Shown in pieces: positions 9,672-20,879 of a stretch of DNA of 64,000 bases. Below the pieces are notes generated by a model. The model was not told where the DNA came from. It saw only the letters and a list, made by a program, of their open reading frames with translations, and made no database searches. Made by a program: the position numbers and the translations under genes. Position 1 is the first letter of the stretch, and each line of letters opens with the position of its first letter. The stretch is from Diphasiastrum complanatum. Lineage: Eukaryota > Streptophyta > Lycopodiopsida > Lycopodiales > Lycopodiaceae. The DNA lies in the NCBI GenBank assembly GCA_029204225.1, contig CM055096.1, positions 29,256,995 through 29,320,994 of the forward strand, read 5' to 3'.

Positions 9672-12600
9672 TGTTAGGGCCAATTTTGATAGGGGGTTGG
9701 TCCAGCCAAAACGTCCTAAAAGGGTCAAGGGGCCCCACCTCTAAAGGCGGTTCGGCCCTACATGAGCAATAGAGGATTTGCCACTTCCAACCCTGATGGC
9801 CTTCTCTATTGCCCCGTGCTCCCCAACCGATGAGGGTTTTCCAGGCTCTCAGAGATACGGTTGCAAGGAGTGGGTGCTGTCAAATTTTGGTGCAATGATT
9901 CACTAGCTTTTTAGGGTTATGGTTCCATAAAACTTCTGATCACTAATTCGCATTAGGATCTTCCTAATGTCTCTTTTCCCATTGAATTCGGCTTATGATT
10001 AGTAAAAATCTTACATGGGCTTGAAACCGATTTATTGCCTATGATGTGCTTGTGGGGTACAAGTTATACACACCGATTTGTTTGATAAGCGGTGGTATTT
10101 TCGCCGACCATCGGGTCTAGGTATTTCGCTAGACAGTACCGATGGCGGGTGTGACTAGTGTAACGCTTTACCAAGGCGGTGTATTTCAACCGCGGATGGT
10201 GGACGGCTCGCTCTGGTGTTTCACAAAGGTCGGATTCAGTTGATACATTTCATAATTGACAAAACCTGAAAAACCGTTTCACAACTTGACGATTTCGCAT
10301 GGTAGTTTAACTGACAAATCTAACTCAGGAAACTGTAAAACACATTCTAAATTTGTACGACTCTTGGCTACAATTTTTGTGCTTTCACTAAACAAGTCGA
10401 AGAATAGTAAACAATCATCTCTACTTTCTCACATCCCATTTGTTCGTGAAGTGCTAAGCTTCTAAACTGAATTCTAAGTTGTGTTTGTATGCTTCACTAC
10501 CAAACTGTAATTGATTTGCTTCAACGCAACTACAAAATTCAAGTCTTAACTACTCTATGGAAGATGTCATAACATTTTAAATAACTGAAATAATGACGGT
10601 GTTCAACCTTCAAGATGATATGCTTACCCTTTCGCAACTCTAACACGCTTGTAAAAATCACATTCCAATCACGAGTGGTTAAAGCTATACTATCACATTT
10701 GAGAATAGACGATTTACGAAAAACAGTTTCAAAATTGATTGGGACGAATGGCAACGGAAAAACTCAAGTCAAGTAACATCTTACAATAAACCCACAGCTT
10801 TTACCATCAATGCAAATAGATATAAAAATCATCTCATACCTCAATGTGCAGTTTAGGTAGTCGTTGCATGTGAAACCCTAGTCATGAAACTTGTAGCCAA
10901 AATCAGAGCCAGGCATGTTGATGTAGTTTTCTACACTTTTTGCATGTCCGATCGAATTGGTGTAAAAAGAGAAAATGAAGAAAAATAAAGTTTCTAGAAT
11001 ATGAACGGTGCGATTGAAATATTAACGGTTCAGTTGAGAGAAAACTGAACCGAAAATCTATAAAAAAAAAAAAAACAGGCCAGAAAGATACAATGGCTAA
11101 AAAAAATCAGCAATCCATCACTCACACCAAGCCCTCAAGCAATCCATCCCACTCATTCAAGATATAAGCCTACTAGTATGACATGGATTACAACCAACCA
11201 ACCAACCCTCACCATGAAATCACTCTCACCCATCAATCCTCTCAACAAAAGCAAGCAAACATCCTCTCCAAGTAATTTGAAGCACTCAACTATGAACTCA
11301 CACTAATAATGAGGTCCAAGCAATCAACACAAACAACCAGAATCGCTCAACTCCTCAATATGAGCAAGTCAGCATAGTAAGTAACATCACTCCCAACCCC
11401 CAAGACAACTACAACTCTCAACTCTCAAACATACCCACTCCTAAAATCCTCACTCAAAAAAGTACTAACATTTAAAAGTACTAACTCTTCACATCATCTC
11501 ATTATTATCCAACTATCATTGAGCTATTTCAAGCACCTCACAATCCTTCTAACCAACCCACCAACATTGAACTCACCTTAAGCAATCAATCAAGCCAAAG
11601 TTTAGAATACACCTTACTAACTATGGAGTTAACAACACACAAGCAACAAACATGCATGAGGGCACAAAACAACCATTAACCTCCCACAAACTACTAACCC
11701 ACATTGCAAGTGACTAACATTGAGCAACAGCCACAAAATGGAATTAACTTCAAAGCACACTCAAACAAGCAAGCAACTCCCAAAAGTGCCAATTTCTAAA
11801 AGTACTAACATACAAATACTAACATTTGAAATACAAGGAGTTGGATCCTTCTTATAGGAAAATTCAATGCATCCCCTTCACAATGCCATCTTGCCATTCT
11901 TCATGCCCTTCAAGCCCTCTTTGTCATTTGTCCCCAACCCATTTGATAGTACACCTAGTGGCCTCCATAAGAGAGTGGGGGAGTGGTGCATTCAAGGCTC
12001 TCTTCCAAAACTAGCCAAGATGCAATTTTTGTCAAAGGTTAGAGAGGCCATTCAAGTTTCTCCTTTTGTACACCCTAGAAGCCCAAAATGTCAACCTCCC
12101 AAATTTTTTAGCCTCCAAGGTGGTTTGGCATTTATTATCCAAATTTTGGGTGAGGCCACCCCTATTTTTAGTAGGCGGCTTTCGTTTTTCTTTGGGTACC
12201 TGTGTTTTCGGCCTTTCTTCGGTTTTTCAAGGGTCGTGCGCCTACTGCTCATTGGTCTTTGTTTTTGGCCTGTTGGGTGACCACTTGGCCCGCACATTTC
12301 GTTAATTGCCTGTAAATTGTCCAAACTTTGCCGTTAGGATTTATGTGATTCCTTGACACTGAATCCATATTTCCCGGTCCTTTTTTTACCCGAAGCTTTT
12401 CTTTCTCGGATTTTTCTTCTGTGGTTGACTTTTTCGGCATTCATGACTAGGGCTCCTACGACAACACGGTTTTCCTGAAAAATACACTGAGTGATCATAC
12501 ATTAGTAAAAATGGACTCAATACATGGAGAGATTTTAGCACGGTCATATCGGCTATTTTTTTGACAACTGGCCATTTTTTTGAAAAGTCGTAAAATATTT

Positions 12601-12785
12601 ACCGGCCATTTCTAAGGCCGCAAAATTTGCTCTAGTCTCATTTAGGACGGGCTGGGACCCAGACCTAAGGCAAATTTGTGCCGATTTTTCTCTAATAACC
12701 GGGCTTTACATGCCGTTTTTTTCAATTATTGCGAACTTAAACTTCAATATTAGCCTGATTTTTCGTGCGAAAATATCGGCTAACA
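9672..12785 (+). mobile_element. element X: 3.1-kb TGTTAG...CTAACA unit, probable solo LTR
   Basis: The unit starts TGTTAG, ends CTAACA (perfect 6-bp inversion) and is flanked by identical 5-bp duplications, GTGCT at 9667-9671 and at 12786-12790. This places a single insertion inside copia B. No ORF in it resembles a retroelement protein, and I see no second LTR, PBS or polypurine tract inside, so a very long solo LTR is the simplest reading. The stretch 11090-11830 is strikingly poor in G on the plus strand. Its last ~450 bp, and patches further left, are similar to 38980-39847, so the family has another member in the window. Confidence 0.75.
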
Positions 12786-12790
12786 GTGCT

Positions 12791-12858
12791 GATCTATGTT
12801 GTTCAACAAATTCAATTGGAGAAGTAGGGAGCCACCTCACATTTTGTTTCTTAGGAAC
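12791..12858 (+). pseudogene. copia B protease fragment between two insertions
   Basis: Sixty-eight bp of copia B remain between element X and the palindromic element. They read approximately as a decayed GASSHLT protease motif (GEVGSHLTF visible). They link gag on the left with LSEYKKMNYSKF on the right of the palindrome. This shows that both insertions hit one continuous copia ORF. Confidence 0.6.
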
Positions 12859-13253
12859 TGTAGGGCGACAGCAGGCTCCTACCACCTATAGTGTATAATA
12901 CAAGTAATAATGTGCGAGGGCACCGGCTTCCTGCATGTATAAGACCGACTCAATGACCACGCAAATCGGATAAATAGAACTTGAATAAAAGGACTTGGGG
13001 CGCCTTAGTAGAATAAATTAATTAAAAATTCCAAAGTCAAGTTCATAAGGTTCTAAGTTAAAAGAGAATCACAAACTCACATGAATCATGTGAGTTTGGC
13101 CCTTTTTCTAATGAACCATTAGATTGAAGTTCATTTAGTTTGAAGGGCTAGGATGCCATTGTAAATAGGCCAATAAGAGCCAAGATGGCCCTCCCTCCTC
13201 AACTATATAAGGAGGCCATTTTCCATTGTACACATATTCCATTCTTCACAATA

Positions 13254-13322
<69 letters not shown>
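13254..13322. repeat. (CT)n microsatellite in left LTR arm
   Basis: An uninterrupted CT run of about 68 bases lies within the left LTR. Its inverted partner in the right arm is a (GA)n run at about 14551-14620. Confidence 0.95.
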
Positions 13323-13325
<3 letters not shown>

Positions 13326-13559
13326 AGGGTGATTAGTGCATAGCTATGGGTAGGCGCACGAGCCCCCATAGCCCCAACCATCCTTGGTGAGTTATCTTCT
13401 CTCTCTAACTTCTCCTTACTCTCTCTCTCTCTCTCTCTCCTCTCTCTAAACTCTCTCTCATCACTCCTATCTCTCTACCTCCCTTCTCACTCTATTGCTA
13501 TGCAGGTGCGCACGGGCTGCTCCCAGTGAACGGACCCCTATACTACAAGCGGCTACAAT

Positions 13560-13576
13560 TGGCGTCGTTGCCGGGA
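13560..13576 (+). promoter_or_regulatory. tRNA-Asp-type primer binding site, left arm
   Basis: TGGCGTCGTTGCCGGGA lies two bases after the LTR end CTACA. It is close to TGGCGCCGTTGCCGGGG, the complement of the 3' end of plant tRNA-Asp, which primes several plant Ty3 lineages. This marks the palindrome as Ty3-derived rather than copia-derived. Confidence 0.75.
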
Positions 13577-14279
13577 AGCGCCAACGTTGCTCACCGCATA
13601 GTTGTCTTTCAAATTCTCTTTTCTTCACTCTTCTCTCCACTCTTTTCTGCTTCCTCCCCCTCACCTCCTCTTTTTTCCATTCTCTTGAATCTTCCATTTC
13701 CATAAAAAAAAAAAATCAAGCTCTCAAAGGATTAGTTTTGTTTTTTAAGTAGTGATTTTAATTTTGTAAGCCATATATTGTGTAGTTAATTTTGATTAAG
13801 GTTTTTTCAAATTGCCCATTGTTATGACTTTAGTTCACTTTTTTCTGAAAATTTGTTAAAAATTTCCCTTGTTTAAAAAATGTTTTTAATTTCGATTTGC
13901 CGTAATTTATTGTAATCTCAGTTTCGCTTGATGCATTCTTTAGCAAAACTGAGATTACAATAAATTACGGCAAATCAAATTAAAAACACTTTTTAAACAA
14001 GGGAAGTTTCTAACGAATTTTCAGAAAAAAAGTGAACTGAAGTCATAACAATGGGCAATTTGAAAAAACCTTAATCAAAATTAACTACACAATATATGGC
14101 CTACAAAATTAAAATTATTACTTAAAAACAAAACTAATCCTTTGCGAGCTTGGTTTTTTTTTTTATGGAAATGGAAGATTCAAGAAAATGGGAAAAAGAG
14201 GAGGTGAGGGAGAGGAAGCAGAAAAGAGTGAAGAAAAGAGAATTTGAAAGGCAGATATGCGGTGAGCAACGTTGGCGCT

Positions 14280-14296
14280 CCCCGACAACGACGCCA
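14280..14296 (-). promoter_or_regulatory. tRNA-Asp-type primer binding site, right arm (inverted)
   Basis: On the minus strand this reads TGGCGTCGTTGTCGGGG, two bases inside the inverted LTR that starts at 14299. It is the mirror of the site at 13560 and retains the 3' GGGG of the consensus better than the left copy. Confidence 0.75.
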
Positions 14297-14547
14297 ATTG
14301 TAGCCGCTTGTAGTATAGGGGTCCGTTCACTGGGAGCAGTCCCTCGTGCACACCTGCATAGCAATAGAGAGAGAAGGGAGGTAGAGAGAGGAGATAGAGA
14401 GAGGTAGAGAGATAGAAGGAGTGATGAGAGAGAGTTTAGAGAGAGGAGAGTGAAGAGAGAGAGTAAGGAGAGAGAAGAGAGCTCACCAAGGATGGTTGGG
14501 GCTATGGGGGCTCTTGCTCCTACCCATAGCTATGCACCAATCACCCT

Positions 14548-14550
<3 letters not shown>

Positions 14551-14620
<70 letters not shown>
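14551..14620. repeat. (GA)n microsatellite in right LTR arm
   Basis: A GA run of about 70 bases, the inverted partner of the CT run at 13254-13322. Confidence 0.95.
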
Positions 14621-14622
<2 letters not shown>

Positions 14623-15040
14623 AAAAAGAAGAGAGCTTTATTGTGAAGAATGAAATATGTGTACAATGGAAAATGGCCTCCTTATATAGTTGAGGAGGGA
14701 GGGCCATCTTGGCACTCATTGGCCTATTTACAATGGCATCCTGGCCCTTCAAACTAAATGAACTTCAATCTAATGGCTCATTAAGAAAAGGGCCAAACTC
14801 ACATGATTCATGTGATTTTGTGAGATTCCCTTTTAACTTAGAACCTTATGAACTTGACTTTGGGCATTTTAATTAATTTATTCTACTAAGGTCCCCCAAG
14901 TCCTTTTAGTCAAGTTTTATTTATCCGATTTGCGTGGTCACTGGGTCGGTCTTATACATGCAAGAAGCCGGTGCCCTCGCACGTTATTACTTGTATTATA
15001 CACTATAGGTGGTAGGACCCACCCGTCGTCCTAGAAGAAC

Positions 15041-17990
15041 AATTTTTGTCTGAGTACAAGAAGATGAACTATTCAAAATTCATTATACTTGGAGATGGTT
15101 CTAAACACGTGGTTGATGGAACTAGTGTACTATGGCTGGACATGAATCAGAGTGACAAGAAACTGGAGGAAGTTCTCTATGTCCCTACTCTTGATAAAGA
15201 TCTTCTATCCGTAGCTAAGATAGTCGATACATGCATGTCAGTAACCTTCACAAAGAACTCTTGTAAATTGTTCGAGGAAGATTCTGATAACCTGGTTGCT
15301 AAAGGCAACAGAGAAGGAAATTTATATCACCTGAACATTTGAACAAGAATCGAACAAGTCAGTCAAACTCAAGAATCAACAGATATATTGTGGCACAAGA
15401 GACTATGTCACATGAATATGAAAGCCTTGTACCAAGCCGACAAAAGTCAGAAATTCAAGGAGCCGAAATCAAAAGTAGAGATATTCGAACTATTTGTGAA
15501 TCCTGTCTTAAAGGCAAGATGACTAGAACACCTTTCAGCAAAGATGTTTATAAAGCAACTAAGGTACTTGAAATCATGCATTCAGATATTTGTGGACCAT
15601 TCGGAGTATTGTCATTGGATGATGCAAAGTACTTCATAATGTTTATTGATGACTTTAGCCGGTTCGCTATGGTATACTTTATATGTACTAAATTTTAAGC
15701 TTTCGAGAAATTCGTTGAGTATACGAAATTGGGCTGAGAAGCAGACATGCAATAAGTTGAAGCAAATTTGCACAGATCATGGAGGTGAGTACATTTCCAA
15801 TGAATTCAAAGCTTACCGTACTGATCGTGATATTATGCATACAAAGACTGCATCATACACATCTCAGCACAATGGAATAGCTGAACGAAAAAATCGTACA
15901 CTTATGGAAGCTGCAAGGTGTATGATGGCTCATGTGAAAGCACCAAATCAGCAGTGGCTACATCAAATTATCTTCAAAATCGTATTTAGAAATCTCGAAT
16001 ACCGGATAAAACTCCTCATGAGACATGGTGGAAGACGAAGCCAAATCTAGCACATGCTCGGACATTTGGATGTGCAGTGTATATGCACATACCAAATAAG
16101 CTGAGAAAGATACTCGATGAAAAGACAGAACAAGGATTTCTAGTAGGATTCGTGTTACATTCGTCATATTATCGTGTCTATGTACTCGAAACTGGCAAGG
16201 TAAAAGTTGTTCGAGATGTTAAGTTTGATGAGTCGAAATACATAACAGACAATGATCTAGTCGGCTATGAAATTCTCAAAAACTATTATGAGCTACCAAC
16301 GATGACAAAAGTAAAACAAGTAGAAGATGAAAGAGAATTACGAGATTCAGAGAGAGGTCAAGATCGAGTACGTGACAGACTCGAATCCCTGGTCCAAATT
16401 CCAGCAAAAAAGCTCGAATAAGAATCGAACTCAAAACTTGCATAATCAAACTCAAAACCACCTATGAGAAGATCTGACAGACAACAAAAACCACCAAAAA
16501 GGTATGGTCAAGATGTCTTTAATATAGCCATCGAATTTTCTGGTTTCTCTTACGAACCTCAAACATTCGAGGAAGCTGTTGATGGACCAAATAAAGATCG
16601 CTGGATTCAAGTAATGGAGGGCGAAATGTCATCCATGTATAAGAACAATGTATGGACACTTGCACCTATTCCTAATGGCAAAAAACCAGTCAAATGCAAG
16701 TGGATCTACAAGATCAAAACAGGTCCTGATGGAGAAAACATCAGATACAAAGCAAGGTTAGTTGCTAAAGAATTTTCACAGAAGTATGGAATCGACTACA
16801 GTGATACTTTTTCGCCGGTAGTCAAACATACATCAATTCACTTGTTATTCGCGTATGCAGTGGCTCATGATCTGAAAATCCATATTGTGGATGAGAAAAC
16901 TGCTTTCTTGCATGCAGAATTGGAAGAAGACTTATTCATGGACCAACCACTTGGTTTTGTAAGCCAAGAATATCCGGAATACGGATGTCACATGAATAAA
17001 AGCATTTATGGTTTGAAACAAGCAGCCAGACAATGGTATAGAAAGAAGGACGAAGCACTATGTTCCATAGGCTACAAACCTCTATTTGTTGAATCAAATG
17101 TCTATATCAAGCATGTCCATAATGAAATAATCATTCTAGCTGTCTATGTTGATGACACACTTATCTTCTCAAGAAGAGTAAGTTAATTTTGGATGTCAAA
17201 AGAGACATTTCTAAAATATTTGAAATCGCTGACCTAGGAGAAGCTAAAATCATCTAGGCTTGCAGATCGTGAGAGACCTTGAAGGTGGTAAGTTGTATCT
17301 TCACTAACAAAAGTACACTCAAAAGATCATTAAAGACTTCAACATGCTCGAATGCAAAGGTGTGCATACTTCCATGATACCTGGAACAATACTGAACAAG
17401 GCAGATTGTTCGCAGACTCTCAAGGAAGAGGAACGAATGGCCAAAACACCCTATCGTAAGCTGATTGAATAATTGTTATATCTAGCAGACAACACCAAAC
17501 CTTAAATAGCGTTTGCAGTATACAGGCTGAGCCAATATAATCAGAACCCAGGATCGTTGCATTGGAAGTTAGCAAAGAGAGTACTACAATATCTCCAGGA
17601 AATAAAAGACTATGGACTGTGTTATTTGAAGGAAGCTGGATTTCACATCGGATCTTACAATGATGCAAGCTGGGCATCCATGAAGGATGATAACAAAAGT
17701 ATTTCAGGAGGTTGTACTCTAGCATCTGGTGTAGCGATACTCTGGATAAGCAAGAAGCAAACAAAAGTAGTTCAATCTTCCTGTGAAGCGAAATATGTAG
17801 CAGCAGCCAAGATGGCAAACGAGCTGATCTGGATCAAACAGATGTTGGAAGAATTTAATGAATCTATTTATGAAGCTTATGTCTTGTTAATGGATAACAC
17901 TTCAGCAATCTATCTTAAGAAAGATCCTGTATTTCACTCAAAAACGAAACACATAGCTATACACCATCTATTCTACACTCATAATCACTT
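15041..17990 (+). pseudogene. copia B protease-tail, integrase, RT and RNase H pseudogene
   Basis: Copia B resumes with LSEYKKMNYSKF and gag-pre-integrase (YVPTLDKDLLSV). The zinc-binding start of integrase (WHKRLCHMN) follows near 15390, then the integrase core with HSDICGPF, YTSQHNGIAERKNRT and the preceding TDHGGEY. RT at 16464-17186 shows WIYKIKTGPDG, FSPVVK and an intact YVDD near 17150. RNase H follows at 17557-17985 (ASWASMKDD, SSCEAKYVA, DNTSAIYL, KTKHIAIHH). Frameshifts near 15400, 15700, 16050 and 17190 and stops near 17470-17510 disable it. No 3' LTR was found; sequence similarity ends about 17990, so the right end is deleted. Confidence 0.85.
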
Positions 17991-18000
17991 TTAGTAAAGA

Positions 18001-18150
18001 TGAACTTTTTAAAGTGCAAGTGGAAACTTCCTTTAGAAGATCATTACTAACATTCATTTTCACACAATGTAATGCTAGTCTTGCCCTCTTTTTGTACTTC
18101 ACCAATTCTTGTCCACTTAGAGGTTCATCCTCTTCATCTAGGACAAGATC
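18001..18150 (-). pseudogene. copia A-family gag fragment
   Basis: On the minus strand ~50 codons read LSGQELVKYKKRARLALHC followed by VKMNVSNDLLKEVSTC. This is nearly the same as the copia A gag at 5350-5450 but in opposite orientation. It is only this piece of UBN2 gag. It abuts the truncated end of copia B. Confidence 0.75.
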
Positions 18151-18361
18151 AGTAAAGCCACGCTCTAGACATGTATTTGAAAATGCATACATTGAGAATG
18201 AAATGGAGGACTTAAATATTGACAACACAAACATGGTTGATGCGGATATAGAAATATCTCCGAAGAGGGTCCGATTACTATAGTGATGATGAAAATCATC
18301 TAAGCGGAGATGAGTTGCAAGATGTATTGGCTGATGAATTTGAATCTTGTGATGATGAATA
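18150..18361 (+). pseudogene. acidic C-terminal coding remnant, possibly hAT-like
   Basis: The plus strand reads PRSRHVFENAYIENEMEDL, then after a frameshift near 18270 DDENHLSGDELQDVLADEF and DDE before a TAA at 18359. An acidic tail like this is seen at the C-terminus of some plant hAT transposases, but no dimerisation motif is visible. The call is tentative and the protein may be unrelated. Confidence 0.3.
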
Positions 18362-18890
18362 AATTATATATATATATATATATATCACAATCATTTTTGT
18401 GATAAAATGATACTTTACGTAATTATTGCATCTTTATAATACATTCTTGAATTTTTCAAGTTTATCTTGATTTCAATCTAGCAATCACTTTTGATTCATT
18501 TTAAATCAAATGCTTTCAATGCAATTAAAGATCTAGCAAAAATCAATTGACCAAAGAAAACAATTAGTGAGCATATGTTGATCATTTATATTCGCTTCAA
18601 AAACATTTTCCTTTTGAAACATCCTTACTATATTTAAAATCTATCAAAGCAATATCTTCATATCTTCACTTTGGTCGAAGCACAATATTGATTTCGCCAT
18701 AGCACAATAATTTGACACAATGATCATTTGATTTTTAAATCACAATCATGATCACATAATAATCATTTTATTATAAGTCCACACTTATTTAAAGCCTAAA
18801 AAAAATTCATTTACCTTTAAATTAATCATAGGATTGTTTCTTTATCAAAATATTGTTCAAATAGTCTAAAAAAAAAATTACAACACATAT
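18362..18890. other. AT-rich spacer with a TA microsatellite
   Basis: A (TA)n run of about 20 bases lies at 18365-18385. The rest is AT-rich with many short ORFs and no recognisable motif. Confidence 0.6.
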
Positions 18891-19215
18891 TTTGCCACAC
18901 GTGGCAATATAAAATTACAATTCTCTGGAATTTTCTCTGGAGATTTGCCACACGTGGCAGTGCCACGCGTGGCAAATCTCCAAAATAAGTGAATGTCAGA
19001 TTAGAGGCAGTTAAATAACAGCCTTGCGTGGCACTTCCACGCGTGGCTTCACCACGCCGAGCAATTTTGGCACACATTTTTTGAATTTTCGTTTTTAAAA
19101 AAATTTGCGTGGCAGTGCCACGAGAAAAAAAAATTCAATGTCGGACCCACCTCCAGCCCGGATTTGACCGGCAAGGTCCCCAGAGAATGTTTGGCATGGA
19201 TCTACCATGCGTGAC
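18891..19215. repeat. cluster of TGCCACRCGTGGCA palindromes
   Basis: Complete 14-bp palindromes lie at 18893-18906, 18946-18959 and 18961-18974. Half or decayed copies (GCGTGGCA, CCACGCGTGG, GTGGCAGTGCCACG) follow at about 19024-19126 and 19209-19225. The middle two sit inside a larger imperfect palindrome at 18939-18981. The ACACGTGGC form contains an ACGT core like plant G-box/ABRE sites, but the cluster may simply be a decayed hairpin-rich transposon end. Confidence 0.7.
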
Positions 19216-20282
19216 AGAGCCACGCAAAGAAAATGTCAAAATTTTGATTAAGTATCAGGTTCGCATTGCAGCATCGTGTGGCAAAACGCCCATATGTGTA
19301 GTTGTGAAAGGCATAAAAGTCATATTCTATCAGCATGATGGTACCATGTGGTTGAACTTCATAGTCACATCAGAGAGAAAAAGCATGCCATGTCATCATA
19401 GTACATAGTACCGTAAGTATGGCCCACCAAGTTATGACCTAATCCCAAATAGTGAGATATCTTGTTAGGCTATGGGTAGCTAAGGGTTTTGCTTGGATTA
19501 CAAATATCAAACAAGTACAATAGACACACATGCCCAGATTAGTGAAATGCTTAATAACCTATACCAAGACCCAGAAATTACCATGTGTGTTACACTGAAA
19601 TCCACACCCACAACGACGAATTCACCTAGTAGGATGTAGGGCCATAGAGCTAGTGTGGTGTTATAATCAGTCAGCCTAGCCTAGGGTTGACCATGTGTGT
19701 ATTGCTCTCTATCTAGAGGTAGACATATTCTATCGGTTAAACCGACCTCTCAGTCTAGGACAACCATCACCAGTATCTCCAAACAGTTAGGTTGTAGGGT
19801 TTTTGTTATACATGATAACTTACCTAGCCTAGGCACGCATGTCACGATCCGTCAAACAACCTGCTCACTGATGAAATGCACCAACATACCTACACATTAG
19901 AGTTGGTGCGACCACATCCGCTAGACCCAATGATGTCAGTTCAACATTGTCGTTAGTGTATGGAAGATAACATGTACTAGCATCACATCAGAAAGGATAA
20001 ACCTAGTACTGTACCAAAGGGCGAGTACCAAAGAATACCCAAGGCTACACAATAGGTAGCTGGGAAGAGATTATGAATACGAAACTATAGGATACCTTAC
20101 CATGACAAAGACCATAGCAGTTTCTTAGGCCAAGTTGACAAAAACAGAACCTACCCTCTTCCTACCATACTTTTGGAAGCCTAGAAACTTCCATTGGCAA
20201 AGAGAGCACGTAAGGGCAATGTGGGTCCACCTTTCTCTTTTAGGGATTTCTGGTGAGACCAACCCCCATTCAAAAAACCCCT
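19216..20282 (+). other. possible 5' LTR region of a Ty3 remnant; no gene
   Basis: No coding motif was found. The last part (about 20210-20282: a GTAAGGGCAATGTGGG word, then GGTGAGACCAACCCCC, CAAAAAACCCC) resembles 40935-41010, so both are likely ends of related LTRs. The right end is followed by a PBS-like word. The left LTR boundary could not be found. Confidence 0.4.
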
Positions 20283-20440
20283 AACATTGGTGCGTCTTTT
20301 GGGAGAATTTTTATAGAAACATTGGCTAAAAGGTAGTCATACAGCTGAACTACAAAGAATACGTGTGGATTGGGTGAGTATGTTGTTTGACCCGTCAGAT
20401 GCTTAACATTGGTGCATTTGCCGAGAGTAATTTGATAAGG
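20283..20440 (+). repeat. duplicated PBS-like leader unit of Ty3 remnant
   Basis: AACATTGGTGCGTCTTTTGG at about 20283 and AACATTGGTGCATTTGCCGA at about 20405 are both similar to Ty3 primer binding regions of the TTGGCGCCGTT type. Each is followed within about 100 bases by CTACAAAGAATAC and then GAGT[A/T]TGTTG. The leader is therefore tandemly duplicated in units of about 125 bp, with divergence. Confidence 0.5.
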
Positions 20441-20879
20441 GAGTATTGTTTGAAAGACGATGGCCTACAAAGAATACATATTAGAAATTTATTGGTTGAA
20501 TGAGTTTGTTGTCAAGAACGTCAACCACACGACCAATATTTTTAGTGTGAGTTTCTTGACTAGTGTCCCATGTTGGTTCGAAAAACAATTACTTTGGTAT
20601 TGAATGTCAAGGTGGTTAGCATCACATAGTGATGTGTGTTGATCCCACAAACAAAGTGTCAAGGATATTCTTGTAGTTGATGATTGAACAGCACCTACTT
20701 TAGATGAGTCATTACTAAGAGGAACTGATAGAGAGGATCATAGATGTGATATTGATCTAGAACGATTATGGTTGGCAACCTACGGGCCCAACAAATTTAT
20801 AGGGACTAGCCGATCGACTTCTTCACCTAGCTAGGGGTACTCTTACGTGGGTACCTATCTAGTCAAGGCTATTCAACGA

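Larger units (their letters stand above)
12859..15035. mobile_element. palindromic element: two head-to-head LTR-PBS-leader units
   Basis: Two arms, 12859-13924 and 13946-15035, are inverted copies around a 21-base loop. Each arm is an LTR (12859-13557; 14299-15035) that begins TGTAG or its decayed form and ends CTACA. A primer binding site and ~335-350 bp of leader follow inward. There is no coding sequence. The outer flanks carry nearly matching 5-bp duplications, GGAAC (12854-12858) and AGAAC (15036-15040), inside the protease region of copia B. That suggests the palindrome was inserted as one piece. The arms differ by scattered substitutions and by the length of a (CT)n/(GA)n run. A transcript through it would fold into a hairpin of about 1 kb. 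Confidence 0.8.

Noticed and set aside
13199-14653. ORFs rich in Glu-Arg or Ser-Leu around the microsatellites
   Set aside because: They are translations of (CT)n/(GA)n runs and inverted LTR sequence, mirrored between the two arms, not genes.
19109-19408. 99-codon plus-strand ORF
   Set aside because: No motif, no coding-like composition, and it overlaps the palindrome cluster.
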